This document shows positions 42,352-51,026 of a stretch of DNA of 64,000 bases, piece by piece. The notes beneath the pieces were generated by a model. That model had not been told where the DNA came from. It was given only the letters and a program-made list of their open reading frames with translations, and ran no database searches. Within the stretch, counting starts at the first letter, position 1, and every line of letters begins with the position of its first letter. Origin of the DNA: Bacillus cereus ATCC 14579 (GTDB lineage: Bacteria > Bacillota > Bacilli > Bacillales > Bacillaceae_G); contig NC_004722.1 of assembly GCF_000007825.1 (NCBI RefSeq), positions 4,690,501 to 4,754,500 of the forward strand, in the 5' to 3' direction. The translations under genes and the position numbers were made by a program.

Positions 42352-43020
42352 ATGCGTAACACCAATTTACAAGCGATGATCGAATCTGCTATTCTTGCAG
42401 CCTTCGCCATGATTATCGATATTTTACCATTATCACTTAAACTTCCAACAGGCGGTTCTATCTCATTCGCTATGATTCCTATTTTTATTATTGCTTACCG
42501 CTGGGGCTTTAAATCAGCTTTCTTAGGCGGTTTAGTTTGGGGACTATTACAAATTGTCGTGGGAGATGCTTATATTTTAACACCTGTTCAAGCATTCATT
42601 GAGTACTTCATTGCCTTTGCTTTTATCGGATTTGCTGGCTTATTCTATCGTCCAATTCAAAAAGCACTTTTAACATCCAATGAAAATAGCTTAGAACAAT
42701 CAAATTTAGGTAACCGTAAAGACAAACCTTCATCAAAACAAAATCAGGGTAAGAAAGTCCTTGCTTATATTATCCTTGCTACATTTATCGGTAGCTTTGC
42801 TCGCTATTTCTGCCACTTTATTGCCGGCATTATTTTCTGGGGACAATATGCGCCGAAAGGTCAATCAGCTGTGTTATATTCATTAATCGTAAATGGAAGT
42901 ACAATGCTTGGTTCTTTTATTTTATGTACCGTTTTACTTATATTTTTATTTATCACTTCACCACGCTTATTCAAGAGCATCAGTGCTTATCAAATGAATA
43001 CACAAAAAAAGGGCGCTTAA
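42352..43020 (+). CDS. thiT: Thiamine ECF-transporter S component ThiT
   Basis: 222 residues from the ATG at 42352, which follows AGGGGGAG. Six helices; the N-terminus MRNTNLQAMIESAILAAFAM and LPTGGSISFAMIPI match YuaJ/ThiT, which binds thiamine and uses the shared EcfAAT module. A polar loop of ~30 residues (ENSLEQSNLGNRKDKPSSKQ) is inserted between helices 4 and 5, longer than I expect. A TPP riboswitch leads the gene. The frame is open up to 42250, but that part is riboswitch. Confidence 0.93.
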   Translation: MRNTNLQAMIESAILAAFAMIIDILPLSLKLPTGGSISFAMIPIFIIAYRWGFKSAFLGGLVWGLLQIVVGDAYILTPVQAFIEYFIAFAFIGFAGLFYRPIQKALLTSNENSLEQSNLGNRKDKPSSKQNQGKKVLAYIILATFIGSFARYFCHFIAGIIFWGQYAPKGQSAVLYSLIVNGSTMLGSFILCTVLLIFLFITSPRLFKSISAYQMNTQKKGA

Positions 43021-43036
43021 TGAGCGCTCTTTTTTC
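43004..43036. terminator. Terminator after thiT
   Basis: AAAAAGGGCGCT / AGCGCTCTTTTTT with a short loop; one mismatch. It also overlaps the stop of the 26-aa minus ORF. Confidence 0.82.
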
Positions 43037-43115
43037 ATATCGTAATATCAATTAAAAATACAATAAATGCGCAAAAGAAAATAAATACCATTATACTTAG
43101 CCAATTGCTATGCAC
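43035..43115 (-). CDS. Putative 26-aa single-helix micro-protein
   Basis: GTG at 43115 with AAGGAG 10 bp upstream. The product HSNWLSIMVFIFFCAFIVFL plus DITI is one transmembrane helix. Its stop falls in the thiT terminator. The site and strong hydrophobic bias argue for expression, but the length is short enough for chance. Confidence 0.4.
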   Translation of the reverse strand: MHSNWLSIMVFIFFCAFIVFLIDITI

Positions 43116-43227
43116 GGTTCATCGACTCCTTACATAACCTCATTTTCTAAACAAATTATACTGATTAAAAATAAAGATTAGGTAAAGATAATATGAAAAT
43201 AAATTAAAAAAGCATAGATCATATTGT

Positions 43228-45081
43228 CTACGCTTTTTTCGGTAAATAGAAATAAAATAATACACCATCTTCTGTATTTTCTACCCCATATTCAGCATCA
43301 TGTAGTTCTAAAATATTCTTTGAAATAGCAAGCCCAAGCCCCGTCCCACCTTGTGAACGCTGACGAGCTGTATCCACGCGATAAAAACGATCCCAAATTT
43401 TATCTAATTGCTCTTCTTCAATATGAGTACCTTTATTTTCAATGCACACTTTTATACGATTCTTCTCATCTATTGTAGAAATAATAATATCCTCTTTATT
43501 TGGTGTATATCGTATAGCATTCGTAATGAAGTTCACGATGACTTGTTCAATCCGGCCTTGATTTGCAATCACTTCAAATGAACTTATATTTTTATGAATA
43601 TGAAGTTCTTTTTTCTCTATTTCCACAGATAGATGTTCACATATACCTTCAATTACTGTATCAATATAAAACGAATCTTTTTTCATTTTATATGTACCAG
43701 ATTCAAATTTAGCTAACTCAAGCATATCCAAAATTAACGTATCCATTTTGTCTACTTCTCTCTCCATTGCCTGAAAATAATACTCTTTTTTATGTTCAGC
43801 TACCCCGTCTTTTAAAATAGAAATACAGCTTTTCATAATACTTAGCGGTGTTTTTAATTCATGTGAAACACCAGAAATGAATTCTTTTCGCGTCTTTTCT
43901 AACTTTCTTTCCTTTTCAATATCTTCTTCTAACTGTCCAATATGCGAATGGAGTTTATTTGATAGCACATTAATATTTTTCGATAAATCTCCAATTTCAT
44001 CTTTCGAAGTAATCGGTATTTTTTCTGTGAAGTCTAAATGCGCTATTTTCTTTGTTGTATCATTTATTTTCAATAATGGCTTTGCAATTTGTTTTGAGTA
44101 ATAGAACGAAGCTAAAAAAATAAGAACGACTACAAATGCAATGATATAGATATAATAATCTTGCACCATTTGTACAGCTTCATCTACCGGCTGTAAAGAA
44201 GCCATCGCATAAATATATGTTACCGATCCGTCTTTTTCTTTTATTGGTTTCATTAATAATTTATATTTTATATCATTCTTTTCGTAGTCCATTGTCTTTG
44301 TTGAATACTCTATTTGATTACTCTCTTTTAGTAACACATCCGTTTGAAATTCTTTTATACTATCCAAAAACAAAGTATTTTTATAAATTGGATTTACGGG
44401 GCCTTTTACATCTGGAAACTGTACTTTTGTAACAAACCCACCTATATAAGCATCTGGTTCTTGGGCAGCTTGCTCCTGAACAGCCGGCTTCTTTTCCTTA
44501 CTTACTTGTTCCTCAGCTGCTTTCTTTTTCTCCTCATCTAATTTACTCATTTTCTCCTTAAATGCTTTTTCTAACGGTTTATTAGATCCACTTAAATTCT
44601 GCTTAGATAACGAGAAAGAGAATGGAATAAAACTATCTCCTTTTTTCACTCCAGAAAAATAAATTCCTTGGCCTAGAAACTGATCTGATGATTTATTCTC
44701 AATCTCTTCTATATTGACGAGATTGCCTAAAGGAATTTTGAATATTTGTTGTCCAAAGCTCTTTTGTTGCCTACGATCTATCGTTACTTCAAAATAAAAA
44801 TCATCTGCATGTTTTAAATTCCCGTTCTTATCTAATGTCGTAATCCACGTATTATTTTCTCTTAAAAAGTCTTGCTCTAGTTTTTGAATTTCTTCTGCAT
44901 TTCCTGCATAATTTAAATAATTCTTCTCAAAGGAATTTAAATTTACTTTAATATCTTCCACTTTTCGATTCGCATAATATTGTTTAAAAAATATCGTTTG
45001 TCCAATAAATATCGTCGCTAAAATCAACATACATAATGCTGTTGTAAGAGTAAATAATTTTAGTACAATTCCTTTTCTCAT
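43228..45081 (-). CDS. Sensor histidine kinase of the sortase locus
   Basis: 617 residues: helix 1 (residues ~8-28), a ~250-residue extracellular domain, helix 2 (~300-320), HAMP, HisKA with SHELKTPLS (His407), and HATPase with N-box NFITNAIRYTP and G2 GTGLGLAISK. It starts in the stop of the response regulator gene (4-bp overlap). The extracellular domain includes a Glu/Lys-rich coiled stretch (residues ~170-205). Stimulus unknown; genome context suggests cell wall or surface stress. Confidence 0.92.
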   Translation of the reverse strand: MRKGIVLKLFTLTTALCMLILATIFIGQTIFFKQYYANRKVEDIKVNLNSFEKNYLNYAGNAEEIQKLEQDFLRENNTWITTLDKNGNLKHADDFYFEVTIDRRQQKSFGQQIFKIPLGNLVNIEEIENKSSDQFLGQGIYFSGVKKGDSFIPFSFSLSKQNLSGSNKPLEKAFKEKMSKLDEEKKKAAEEQVSKEKKPAVQEQAAQEPDAYIGGFVTKVQFPDVKGPVNPIYKNTLFLDSIKEFQTDVLLKESNQIEYSTKTMDYEKNDIKYKLLMKPIKEKDGSVTYIYAMASLQPVDEAVQMVQDYYIYIIAFVVVLIFLASFYYSKQIAKPLLKINDTTKKIAHLDFTEKIPITSKDEIGDLSKNINVLSNKLHSHIGQLEEDIEKERKLEKTRKEFISGVSHELKTPLSIMKSCISILKDGVAEHKKEYYFQAMEREVDKMDTLILDMLELAKFESGTYKMKKDSFYIDTVIEGICEHLSVEIEKKELHIHKNISSFEVIANQGRIEQVIVNFITNAIRYTPNKEDIIISTIDEKNRIKVCIENKGTHIEEEQLDKIWDRFYRVDTARQRSQGGTGLGLAISKNILELHDAEYGVENTEDGVLFYFYLPKKA

Positions 45082-45767
45082 ATATTCCCCTCAAATTTAT
45101 AACCAGTTCGTACTACAGTTGTAATGTACTTTGCTTTCTCTCCTAATTTATTTCTTAAATTACGAATATGACTATTCACCGTTCGATCATCACCAGCAAA
45201 TTCATATCCCCAAATTCTTGAAATGAGTTGCTCTCGCGTTAAAACGATTCCTTGATTTTTCATGAAATACGCTAATATTTCAAATTCTGTATGCGTTAAA
45301 TTAATATCGGTTCTATCTACCGTAACAGTGCGAGACGGAAAATGAACGTGAATGCCGTGGATTGATAATGTATCATCTTCATTCTCTAAAAGTTGCTTTG
45401 TCACTTTTCTGCTTTCTAACAACCTTTTCGCTCTTGCTAATAAAATTGGCGGACTATACGGCTTCGTCACATAATCATCTGCCCCAAGTTCAAAACCAAG
45501 TAACGTATCGTCTTCATCTACACGCGCCGTCAGCATAATAATAGGCACCTCGGACGTCTTTCGAATCCTTCGGCAAACAGACCATCCATCGAGTTCTGGC
45601 AACATAATATCTAAAATAACTAAATCAACCTCTTCTTCTTCAAATACAACTAAAGCCTCTTTCCCGTCCCTCGCTTCAAACACTACATATTGCTCACTTA
45701 AAAAATAATCTTTTAATATTTCACGTAATATGTCTTCATCTTCAACAATTAAAATGTTTTTTGACAT
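45078..45767 (-). CDS. OmpR-family response regulator of the sortase locus
   Basis: 229 residues. Receiver domain with the acidic pocket EDED, phosphorylated Asp53 in LDIMLPELD, and Lys in YVTKPYSP; winged-helix DNA-binding domain (residues ~135-227) ending RTGYKFEGNI. It is coupled to the kinase by a 4-bp overlap and lies 39 bp after the sortase gene on the same strand. It probably regulates its own operon. Confidence 0.93.
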   Translation of the reverse strand: MSKNILIVEDEDILREILKDYFLSEQYVVFEARDGKEALVVFEEEEVDLVILDIMLPELDGWSVCRRIRKTSEVPIIMLTARVDEDDTLLGFELGADDYVTKPYSPPILLARAKRLLESRKVTKQLLENEDDTLSIHGIHVHFPSRTVTVDRTDINLTHTEFEILAYFMKNQGIVLTREQLISRIWGYEFAGDDRTVNSHIRNLRNKLGEKAKYITTVVRTGYKFEGNI

Positions 45768-45806
45768 AACTTATTTATCCCCCTCTCGCTTTCAGAAACT
45801 ATAATT

Positions 45807-46427
45807 TCACTTTGAATAACTAGCAGTTAACTTCGCCTCGATAATATATCTATCTGGTGCATCCCCTATATAATTAAATGGGTAACAAGTTGTCAGTGTT
45901 AATATCGGTTCTTCTTTTTTTATAATAACAGTGCGATCATCCGCATGGGTAATCCACGTCTTTTGAATTTCGTATGTGTACGTTTTATTATCATACTCTA
46001 AAATAAGAGTATCCTTTTCTTTCAACTCTCCTAAATCTGTAAATACAGTATCTCGATGTCCACTCAGTACAGTATGTCCCCCTCCAGATGGAGTTGTCGT
46101 TAAATCGCTAACGAACATACCCACTCCTTTTTTCAAAGTCGTATCATCTGCTCCCCAATATATAGAAAACTTCTTCTTTATTTTCGGTATGTTTAACATC
46201 GCTACCTTTTCTCCTTCTTTATGTTCTGTTTGAGAAGAAGGCACTTGAGAAGTTACAGGTGTTTCATGAGAAAGTTGAGTATCTTGTATATTTTTAAGGC
46301 TCTTTATTTCTTCTGCAGTTAATTGCCCGGCAGAGCTTCTTCCTTTATACCATTCCACAGCATAATAGGATCCCATGAATAGCCCTATAGCCATCAATAT
46401 GATACCGATATAATTGAGTAACTTCAT
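45807..46427 (-). CDS. srtC: Class D sortase (SrtC-like)
   Basis: 206 residues. One N-terminal anchor helix (residues 5-22), a polar linker, then the sortase barrel with catalytic His124 (SGHRDTVF), Cys181 (TLTTCYPF) and Arg193. It is a transpeptidase on the outer face of the membrane. In B. anthracis, SrtC recognises LPNTA proteins during sporulation; an LPNTA protein is encoded immediately upstream here. The clade D call rests on length and on TLTTC. Confidence 0.9.
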   Translation of the reverse strand: MKLLNYIGIILMAIGLFMGSYYAVEWYKGRSSAGQLTAEEIKSLKNIQDTQLSHETPVTSQVPSSQTEHKEGEKVAMLNIPKIKKKFSIYWGADDTTLKKGVGMFVSDLTTTPSGGGHTVLSGHRDTVFTDLGELKEKDTLILEYDNKTYTYEIQKTWITHADDRTVIIKKEEPILTLTTCYPFNYIGDAPDRYIIEAKLTASYSK

Positions 46428-46445
46428 TCTTCATTCCTCCATGCC

Positions 46446-46474
46446 AAAAATGGTAGGAGTAACCTACCATTTTT
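46446..46474 (-). terminator. Hairpin between the LPNTA gene and the sortase gene
   Basis: AAAAATGGTAGG / CCTACCATTTTT, perfect 12-bp stem, 5-nt loop. It would end or attenuate transcription leaving the LPNTA gene, so more LPNTA protein than sortase is expected. Confidence 0.85.
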
Positions 46475-46516
46475 AATATATGAAATTATCCCATTCTTTA
46501 TAGGAAAATATTTTAT

Positions 46517-47005
46517 TTACGCTTTAATCTTATTGCGACGATTCAAACCAAATAATGTACCTACCGCTACAAGACATGCACTTAATCCCATCATTACTAC
46601 ATTATTCGATGCTGTATTTGGTAATTTTTCACCTTGTACAACTGGCTTTGCTACTTCTTTTTTAGCTACTTCATTCTTTTGCTCGGCTTTTATCGCTGCT
46701 TCTTTTTTGGCCATATCGTTTTTTAACTGTTCTTGCGCTATTCTCTTTTTCTCTTCTTCACTTTTTTTCTCAGCTTTTATTGCTTCTTCTTTTTTAGCCA
46801 TATCATTTTTTTCTTGTACTTGTGCCGCTTGCTTTTTCTCTACTTCACTTTTTTGCTGTTCCTTAATTGCTTCTTCTTTTTTAGCTTTATCTTGTTGCAC
46901 TTGCGCTTCTTCCTTTGTTACTGTTCCAGTATCTGCACTCGCTACTGAAGAATATCCTACTGCTAAAAGTGCCATTGCACAAATTGGTAATAGTCTCTTT
47001 TTCAT
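46517..47005 (-). CDS. basI: LPNTA-anchored surface protein (BasI-like)
   Basis: 162 residues: signal peptide (cleavage near ASA-DT, residue ~25), a Lys/Glu/Gln coiled coil with repeated MAKKEEAIK blocks (residues ~30-118), then LPNTA at 128-132, a hydrophobic segment and the RRNKIKA tail. LPNTA is the motif cleaved by B. anthracis SrtC; BasI is the vegetative substrate encoded beside it. The gene precedes the sortase gene here. Confidence 0.85.
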   Translation of the reverse strand: MKKRLLPICAMALLAVGYSSVASADTGTVTKEEAQVQQDKAKKEEAIKEQQKSEVEKKQAAQVQEKNDMAKKEEAIKAEKKSEEEKKRIAQEQLKNDMAKKEAAIKAEQKNEVAKKEVAKPVVQGEKLPNTASNNVVMMGLSACLVAVGTLFGLNRRNKIKA

Positions 47006-47133
47006 CTTAATTCTCTCCTTATATTTTATTCACATCAACTCGCACCGGATGTATTACTAGAATAAGCAAGAGATATAAATATAAGATGCAGATGAAATAT
47101 ATTTCATTTAAAGATTTCATTGTAGAAAAAGAA

Positions 47134-47164
47134 AAAAACATCGCAATATGTACGATGTTTTTTT
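47134..47164 (-). terminator. Terminator of the 110-aa gene
   Basis: AAACATCG / CGATGTTT with a 9-nt loop, A-runs left and T-run right. Confidence 0.75.
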
Positions 47165-47183
47165 GGGTGTGTGTCTCAATTAT

Positions 47184-47516
47184 TTACATGTTACTTTCGC
47201 GTGATTTGGAAGTAGAACGGGCCGGAGCGATAACTAATTGTCTCGGCTCAGTTTTCTTGAAGTGATTTTTGACGTTACACTTACGACGTTGAACAACCCA
47301 CGCTTTAATAGGGTTTGTTAAAATAATCTTTTGCTCTTCGTTAGGGGCCTCTTCTTCAAACCTACAACTCTCGCTCCATTTATTCCATTTCATTGTAAAT
47401 TTAGAAGAAGAATGATCATCTTCACGATCAAACAAGTGCAAAAAATCCATTTTTCCATCTAGCATTACGGTGTTACTAGTCGCTAAAAAAGAAAAGGTCG
47501 TCCAACGTTTCTCCAT
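47184..47516 (-). CDS. Uncharacterised 110-aa protein
   Basis: Soluble, basic at the end (RRKCNVKNHFKKTEPRQ), with an N-terminal strand/Trp pattern (KRWTTFSFLATSNTVMLDG). AAGGAGTAGGAGGG precedes the ATG. No family is recognised. It is monocistronic with its own terminator. A 27-bp CTTACA-N15-TGTAAG motif lies 120 bp upstream of the start, shared with the ABC-2/AraC region at 62.5 kb. Confidence 0.65.
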   Translation of the reverse strand: MEKRWTTFSFLATSNTVMLDGKMDFLHLFDREDDHSSSKFTMKWNKWSESCRFEEEAPNEEQKIILTNPIKAWVVQRRKCNVKNHFKKTEPRQLVIAPARSTSKSRESNM

Positions 47517-47635
47517 GCCCTCCTACTCCTTTTTCACATATAGAGTGCCTAAAACTTAATTTACCTAAAATATGCTTGCCTTTTACCTTACACCCATAGT
47601 TTATCCAAAATGCTATTATGCAACTATCGATTTGC

Positions 47636-47662
47636 CTTACAACTACCTTACATTTTTGTAAG
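47636..47662. promoter_or_regulatory. 27-bp motif CTTACA-N15-TGTAAG, copy 1
   Basis: CTTACA, 15 bp, TGTAAG, with an internal TTACA 11 bp after the first. It matches two copies at 62442 and 62560 in half-site spacing and in several inner bases (AC.T.ACA.TT). Confidence 0.5.
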
Positions 47663-47670
47663 AAACAAAA

Positions 47671-47698
47671 AAACCTTCACTCTATATAATGAAGGTTT
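47671..47698 (-). terminator. Terminator of the 73-aa membrane gene
   Basis: AAACCTTCA / TGAAGGTTT, with an A-run on its left. Confidence 0.75.
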
Positions 47699-47699
47699 C

Positions 47700-47915
47700 T
47701 TACTTTTTATCTATATGATCTCTCATATCATCAAGTCCAGCTTCTTTTAGCTGCGACATCATACCGTGCGAAATTGCTCCTAACACTAAAGTCATTCCAA
47801 TTAATGAAATACGAATCGCAGGTACATCAATTACGTAAGCCAACAGGCCAAGAACAATTGTTAAAAGTAATGCTTTTATAAATGTTACACTTGTGTACTG
47901 TTTCTTCTTCATCAT
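47700..47915 (-). CDS. Small two-helix membrane protein (71 aa)
   Basis: Starts best at ATG 47915 behind AAAGGG. Helices at about residues 12-28 and 33-50, then KEAGLDDMRDHIDKK. No family is recognised. Divergent from hpt. Confidence 0.65.
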   Translation of the reverse strand: MMKKKQYTSVTFIKALLLTIVLGLLAYVIDVPAIRISLIGMTLVLGAISHGMMSQLKEAGLDDMRDHIDKK

Positions 47916-48076
47916 ATTCACCCTTTATGGAAGCGTTTTCTTAATATAATTAGTATATCATATCATCAGATGATTTTGTCGTTATCTTTGTAAAAAATTA
48001 CTATCTCCTTTGACTTTTTCTATTCTATCCTTTACAGTCGAAATGTTCGCAAGTTTTACACTGTAGGAGGATTACA

Positions 48077-48604
48077 ATGAATATTGAAATAAAAGACACT
48101 TTAATTTCTGAAGAACAATTACAAGCAAAAGTTAAAGAATTAGCACTTCAAATCGAACGTGACTTTGAAGGAGAAGAAATCGTAGTTATCGCAGTATTAA
48201 AAGGTTCATTCGTATTTGCTGCTGATTTAATTCGTCACATCAAAAATGATGTAACAATTGACTTTATTTCTGCATCTAGCTACGGAAATCAAACAGAAAC
48301 AACAGGAAAAGTGAAACTACTAAAAGATATCGACGTAAACATTACTGGGAAAAACGTAATTGTTGTAGAAGATATTATCGATTCTGGTTTAACACTTCAT
48401 TTTCTAAAAGACCACTTCTTTATGCATAAACCAAAGGCACTCAAGTTCTGTACATTACTTGATAAGCCAGAACGTCGTAAAGTAGACTTAACAGCTGAGT
48501 ATGTTGGCTTCCAAATTCCAGACGAATTCATCGTTGGATACGGTATCGACTGTGCGGAAAAATATCGTAACTTACCATTTATCGCTTCAGTTGTAACGGA
48601 ATAA
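48077..48604 (+). CDS. hpt: Hypoxanthine phosphoribosyltransferase
   Basis: 175 residues, type I PRTase. PRPP loop VIVVEDIIDSGLTL near residue 95, the PPi loop VLKGSFVFAADL near residue 40, and DKPERRKVDL. It salvages hypoxanthine (and guanine) to nucleotide. GGAGG precedes the ATG. B. cereus genomes normally carry another hpt beside tilS/ftsH, so this is likely a second copy. Confidence 0.92.
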   Translation: MNIEIKDTLISEEQLQAKVKELALQIERDFEGEEIVVIAVLKGSFVFAADLIRHIKNDVTIDFISASSYGNQTETTGKVKLLKDIDVNITGKNVIVVEDIIDSGLTLHFLKDHFFMHKPKALKFCTLLDKPERRKVDLTAEYVGFQIPDEFIVGYGIDCAEKYRNLPFIASVVTE

Positions 48605-48610
48605 TATAAT

Positions 48611-48649
48611 AAAATAAACTTTCATCAATTACTGGTGGAAGTTTATTTT
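48611..48649 (+). terminator. Terminator after hpt
   Basis: AAAATAAACTT / AAGTTTATTTT with an imperfect middle. Confidence 0.75.
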
Positions 48650-48686
48650 CTATCACAATTCGTAAAAGACAAAGGGAGAGAAAAAA

Positions 48687-49589
48687 ATGACAAAGACAAA
48701 ATTTGAAAAAGTACTCCTCATCGTAAATCCGAAAGCTGGACAAGGTGACTTACATACAAATTTAACGAAAATCGTACCACCTCTTGCCGCAGCTTTTCCT
48801 GACTTACATATCCTTCATACGAAAAAGCAAGGTGATGCAACAAAATATTGCCAAGAGTTTGCTAGTAAAGTAGATTTAATTATCGTCTTTGGTGGTGACG
48901 GCACTGTATTTGAATGCACAAATGGCTTAGCACCTCTTGAAACTAGACCTACACTTGCAATCATTCCAGGCGGAACTTGCAACGACTTCTCTCGCACACT
49001 TGGCGTTCCGCAAAACATTGCAGAAGCGGCAAAACTTATTACAGAAGAACATATAAAACCAGTTGACGTTGCAAAAGCAAATGGACAACATTTCTTAAAC
49101 TTCTGGGGGATTGGTCTCGTATCTGAAGTATCAAACAATATCGATGCAGATGAAAAAGCAAAGCTTGGTAAAATCGGTTACTATTTAAGCACAATTCGAA
49201 CTGTAAAAAATGCTGAAACATTCCCAGTAAAAATTACTTATGACGGACAAGTATATGAAGACGAAGCTGTCCTTGTCATGGTTGGAAATGGTGAATATCT
49301 TGGTGGTATTCCATCCTTTATTCCGAACGTAAAATGTGATGACGGAACACTTGATATTTTCGTAGTCAAATCAACAGGTATTCAAGCATTTAAAGATTAC
49401 ATCGGAAAGAAACTATTCGAGGATTCAAATGAAAATGACATCTTCCACGTAAAAGCAAAATCCATTCATATTGAAACGAAAGAAGAAAAAGAAGTAGATA
49501 CAGATGGAGAAAGTTCGCTTCATACACCTTGTCACATTGAATTATTACCAGGACACTTTACGATGATTTATAATCCTGCGGTTGTGTAA
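48687..49589 (+). CDS. Diacylglycerol kinase-like lipid kinase (DgkB/YegS type)
   Basis: 300 residues. DAGK catalytic domain: VLLIVNPKAGQGD, GGDGTVFECTNGL near residue 73, and PGGTCNDFSRTLG near residue 94. It phosphorylates diacylglycerol or related lipids, returning them to phospholipid and lipoteichoic acid metabolism; cytosolic face of the membrane. AAAGGGAGAG precedes the ATG. The exact lipid is not decided. Confidence 0.88.
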   Translation: MTKTKFEKVLLIVNPKAGQGDLHTNLTKIVPPLAAAFPDLHILHTKKQGDATKYCQEFASKVDLIIVFGGDGTVFECTNGLAPLETRPTLAIIPGGTCNDFSRTLGVPQNIAEAAKLITEEHIKPVDVAKANGQHFLNFWGIGLVSEVSNNIDADEKAKLGKIGYYLSTIRTVKNAETFPVKITYDGQVYEDEAVLVMVGNGEYLGGIPSFIPNVKCDDGTLDIFVVKSTGIQAFKDYIGKKLFEDSNENDIFHVKAKSIHIETKEEKEVDTDGESSLHTPCHIELLPGHFTMIYNPAVV

Positions 49590-49592
49590 AGA

Positions 49593-49620
49593 AAAAAACG
49601 AGTGCTAGCACTCGTTTTTT
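49593..49620 (+). terminator. Terminator after the lipid kinase
   Basis: Perfect palindrome AAAAAACGAGTGCTAGCACT continuing CGTTTTTT. Confidence 0.88.
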
Positions 49621-49630
49621 CTCTTCTAAT

Positions 49631-50140
49631 CTAGCTATGTCTTTGAATCATTTCTTGTATTTCTTTAACTCTCTCTAAAGTAATTCCATTTCTTTGTTCG
49701 ATTGCTAAAGGATGCTCGGTTGGCTCTAATTCAACATACGGTGCCGTTCCAACTTCTCTTATATGTACATTTGTTTTTAAATTTAATGTTTCTGGATAAA
49801 CTGGCATTTCTACAGATAACCACCCAAAATAAGGATCACTATTTTCTCGGCCTCTCTCATCCCACTTTTCTAATACTTCATCATAACTTTCTTTACTAAG
49901 TGATACCCAAACAGTCCATATGAAGTTTTCGTGGTAGTCAATGATAGGAATCTCTAAACAACCTCTAATAAAGTAATGCTCATCGTCCATTACGCAAAGT
50001 TCTGATGTTAAATGGAAGCGTTCCTCTCTTTCATGGGGCGCTACCTCGTAATAATAATATGGTGCTTCACTTCCGTAGCATAGAGGTAGTGCAAAACGAT
50101 GCATTTGTACTTTTTCTCCGGATTTTCTTCTTCTTTTCAT
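49631..50140 (-). CDS. DUF2199 protein lacking the N-terminal Cys pair
   Basis: 169 residues matching DUF2199: LPLCYGSEAPYYYYEV, HYFIRGCLEIPI, WTVWVSLSKESYDEVLEKW, PYFGWLS and LKTNVHIREVG. The family normally starts with CxxCG; here that part reads RRRKSGEKV, so the zinc ribbon appears lost. Function unknown; related proteins occur with immunity-type genes. First gene of the accessory block after the lipid kinase terminator; convergent. Confidence 0.75.
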   Translation of the reverse strand: MKRRRKSGEKVQMHRFALPLCYGSEAPYYYYEVAPHEREERFHLTSELCVMDDEHYFIRGCLEIPIIDYHENFIWTVWVSLSKESYDEVLEKWDERGRENSDPYFGWLSVEMPVYPETLNLKTNVHIREVGTAPYVELEPTEHPLAIEQRNGITLERVKEIQEMIQRHS

Positions 50141-50164
50141 TTATTATTCTTTCTCCTATCCTTT

Positions 50165-50845
50165 TCAGTCACAATCAAACGCTACCCAATTTCTCCAATG
50201 CATGTTAGAATCCTTCTTCACAATAATACGTGGATCTTTCTTCTCTATTGCAGCGGCTACTGATTGGAAGAATTCATTTTCACTTACTTTTTCGTCTTCA
50301 ACATGTTTCCATTCTTCCGTTTCATACGCTAGTTCCCAATTACCTTCTAAACCGAACTCTTCTAAAATCTCTTCTTTACTCCACCATAATAATGTTCTAA
50401 CTTCTTCATTAGTAGCAAGCATACGCATAAAGTATGTTGGATAATGCTCTGTCGTTTGTACTTCTATTCCATTATTTATATAATCCTCTTCTGTAAATTC
50501 ATATTCAAAATGCTGCTCACGAATTTTTAAACTGCCGTTATAAATATTCGGCATAAATTCACCTTCATCATTAAATAACTCATAATTGCCATCATTTAAT
50601 TGTAAAATGCAATCATCACCCATTGAATGAGTAATTCTATCTCCATATACTTGAATATCATTACATACACCTAATGAACCTACACCAACAAGTTGAAACA
50701 CCATTAACCAATCCTTAGTATCTTTAAAGAAAAGAGAGAATTTCACTTGCGAAATATCCATATATTCATTATCAAAGGCAGGAAATTCATAGTTACTTTG
50801 CTTTTTATCTAATAGTTTTAAAATATCTTTTTGCATATGTATCAT
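50165..50845 (-). CDS. Uncharacterised 226-aa acidic protein
   Basis: ATG at 50845 with GGGGTG upstream. Soluble; central beta-rich region with WLMVFQLVGVGSLG and a Trp-rich end (RTLLWWSKEEILEEF, MHWRNWVAFDCD). No family is recognised; such acidic single-domain proteins are typical of immunity genes. It lies upstream of DUF2199 in the same direction, 25 bp apart. Confidence 0.65.
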   Translation of the reverse strand: MIHMQKDILKLLDKKQSNYEFPAFDNEYMDISQVKFSLFFKDTKDWLMVFQLVGVGSLGVCNDIQVYGDRITHSMGDDCILQLNDGNYELFNDEGEFMPNIYNGSLKIREQHFEYEFTEEDYINNGIEVQTTEHYPTYFMRMLATNEEVRTLLWWSKEEILEEFGLEGNWELAYETEEWKHVEDEKVSENEFFQSVAAAIEKKDPRIIVKKDSNMHWRNWVAFDCD

Positions 50846-51026
50846 CTTCACCCCGATATAAACAAAAATATTTTTTTAATTTCACTAGAGTATAACATAA
50901 CCATACTTACCTGTGACATTCTAATAAAACTACTAAAAAATAGCAGAATGGCTTGTTTGCATACTCTAGTTCTTTTTATGTACAATGAAGGAAAGAAGTA
51001 CCTTCATATAAGGGAGAGGACAAACT

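Noticed and set aside
46533..47060. 175-aa plus-strand ORF with Cys/Phe/Ser-rich composition
   Set aside because: It is the antisense of the Lys/Glu-rich coiled-coil of the LPNTA gene; there is no ribosome site and the composition is that of reverse-complemented GAA/AAA codons.
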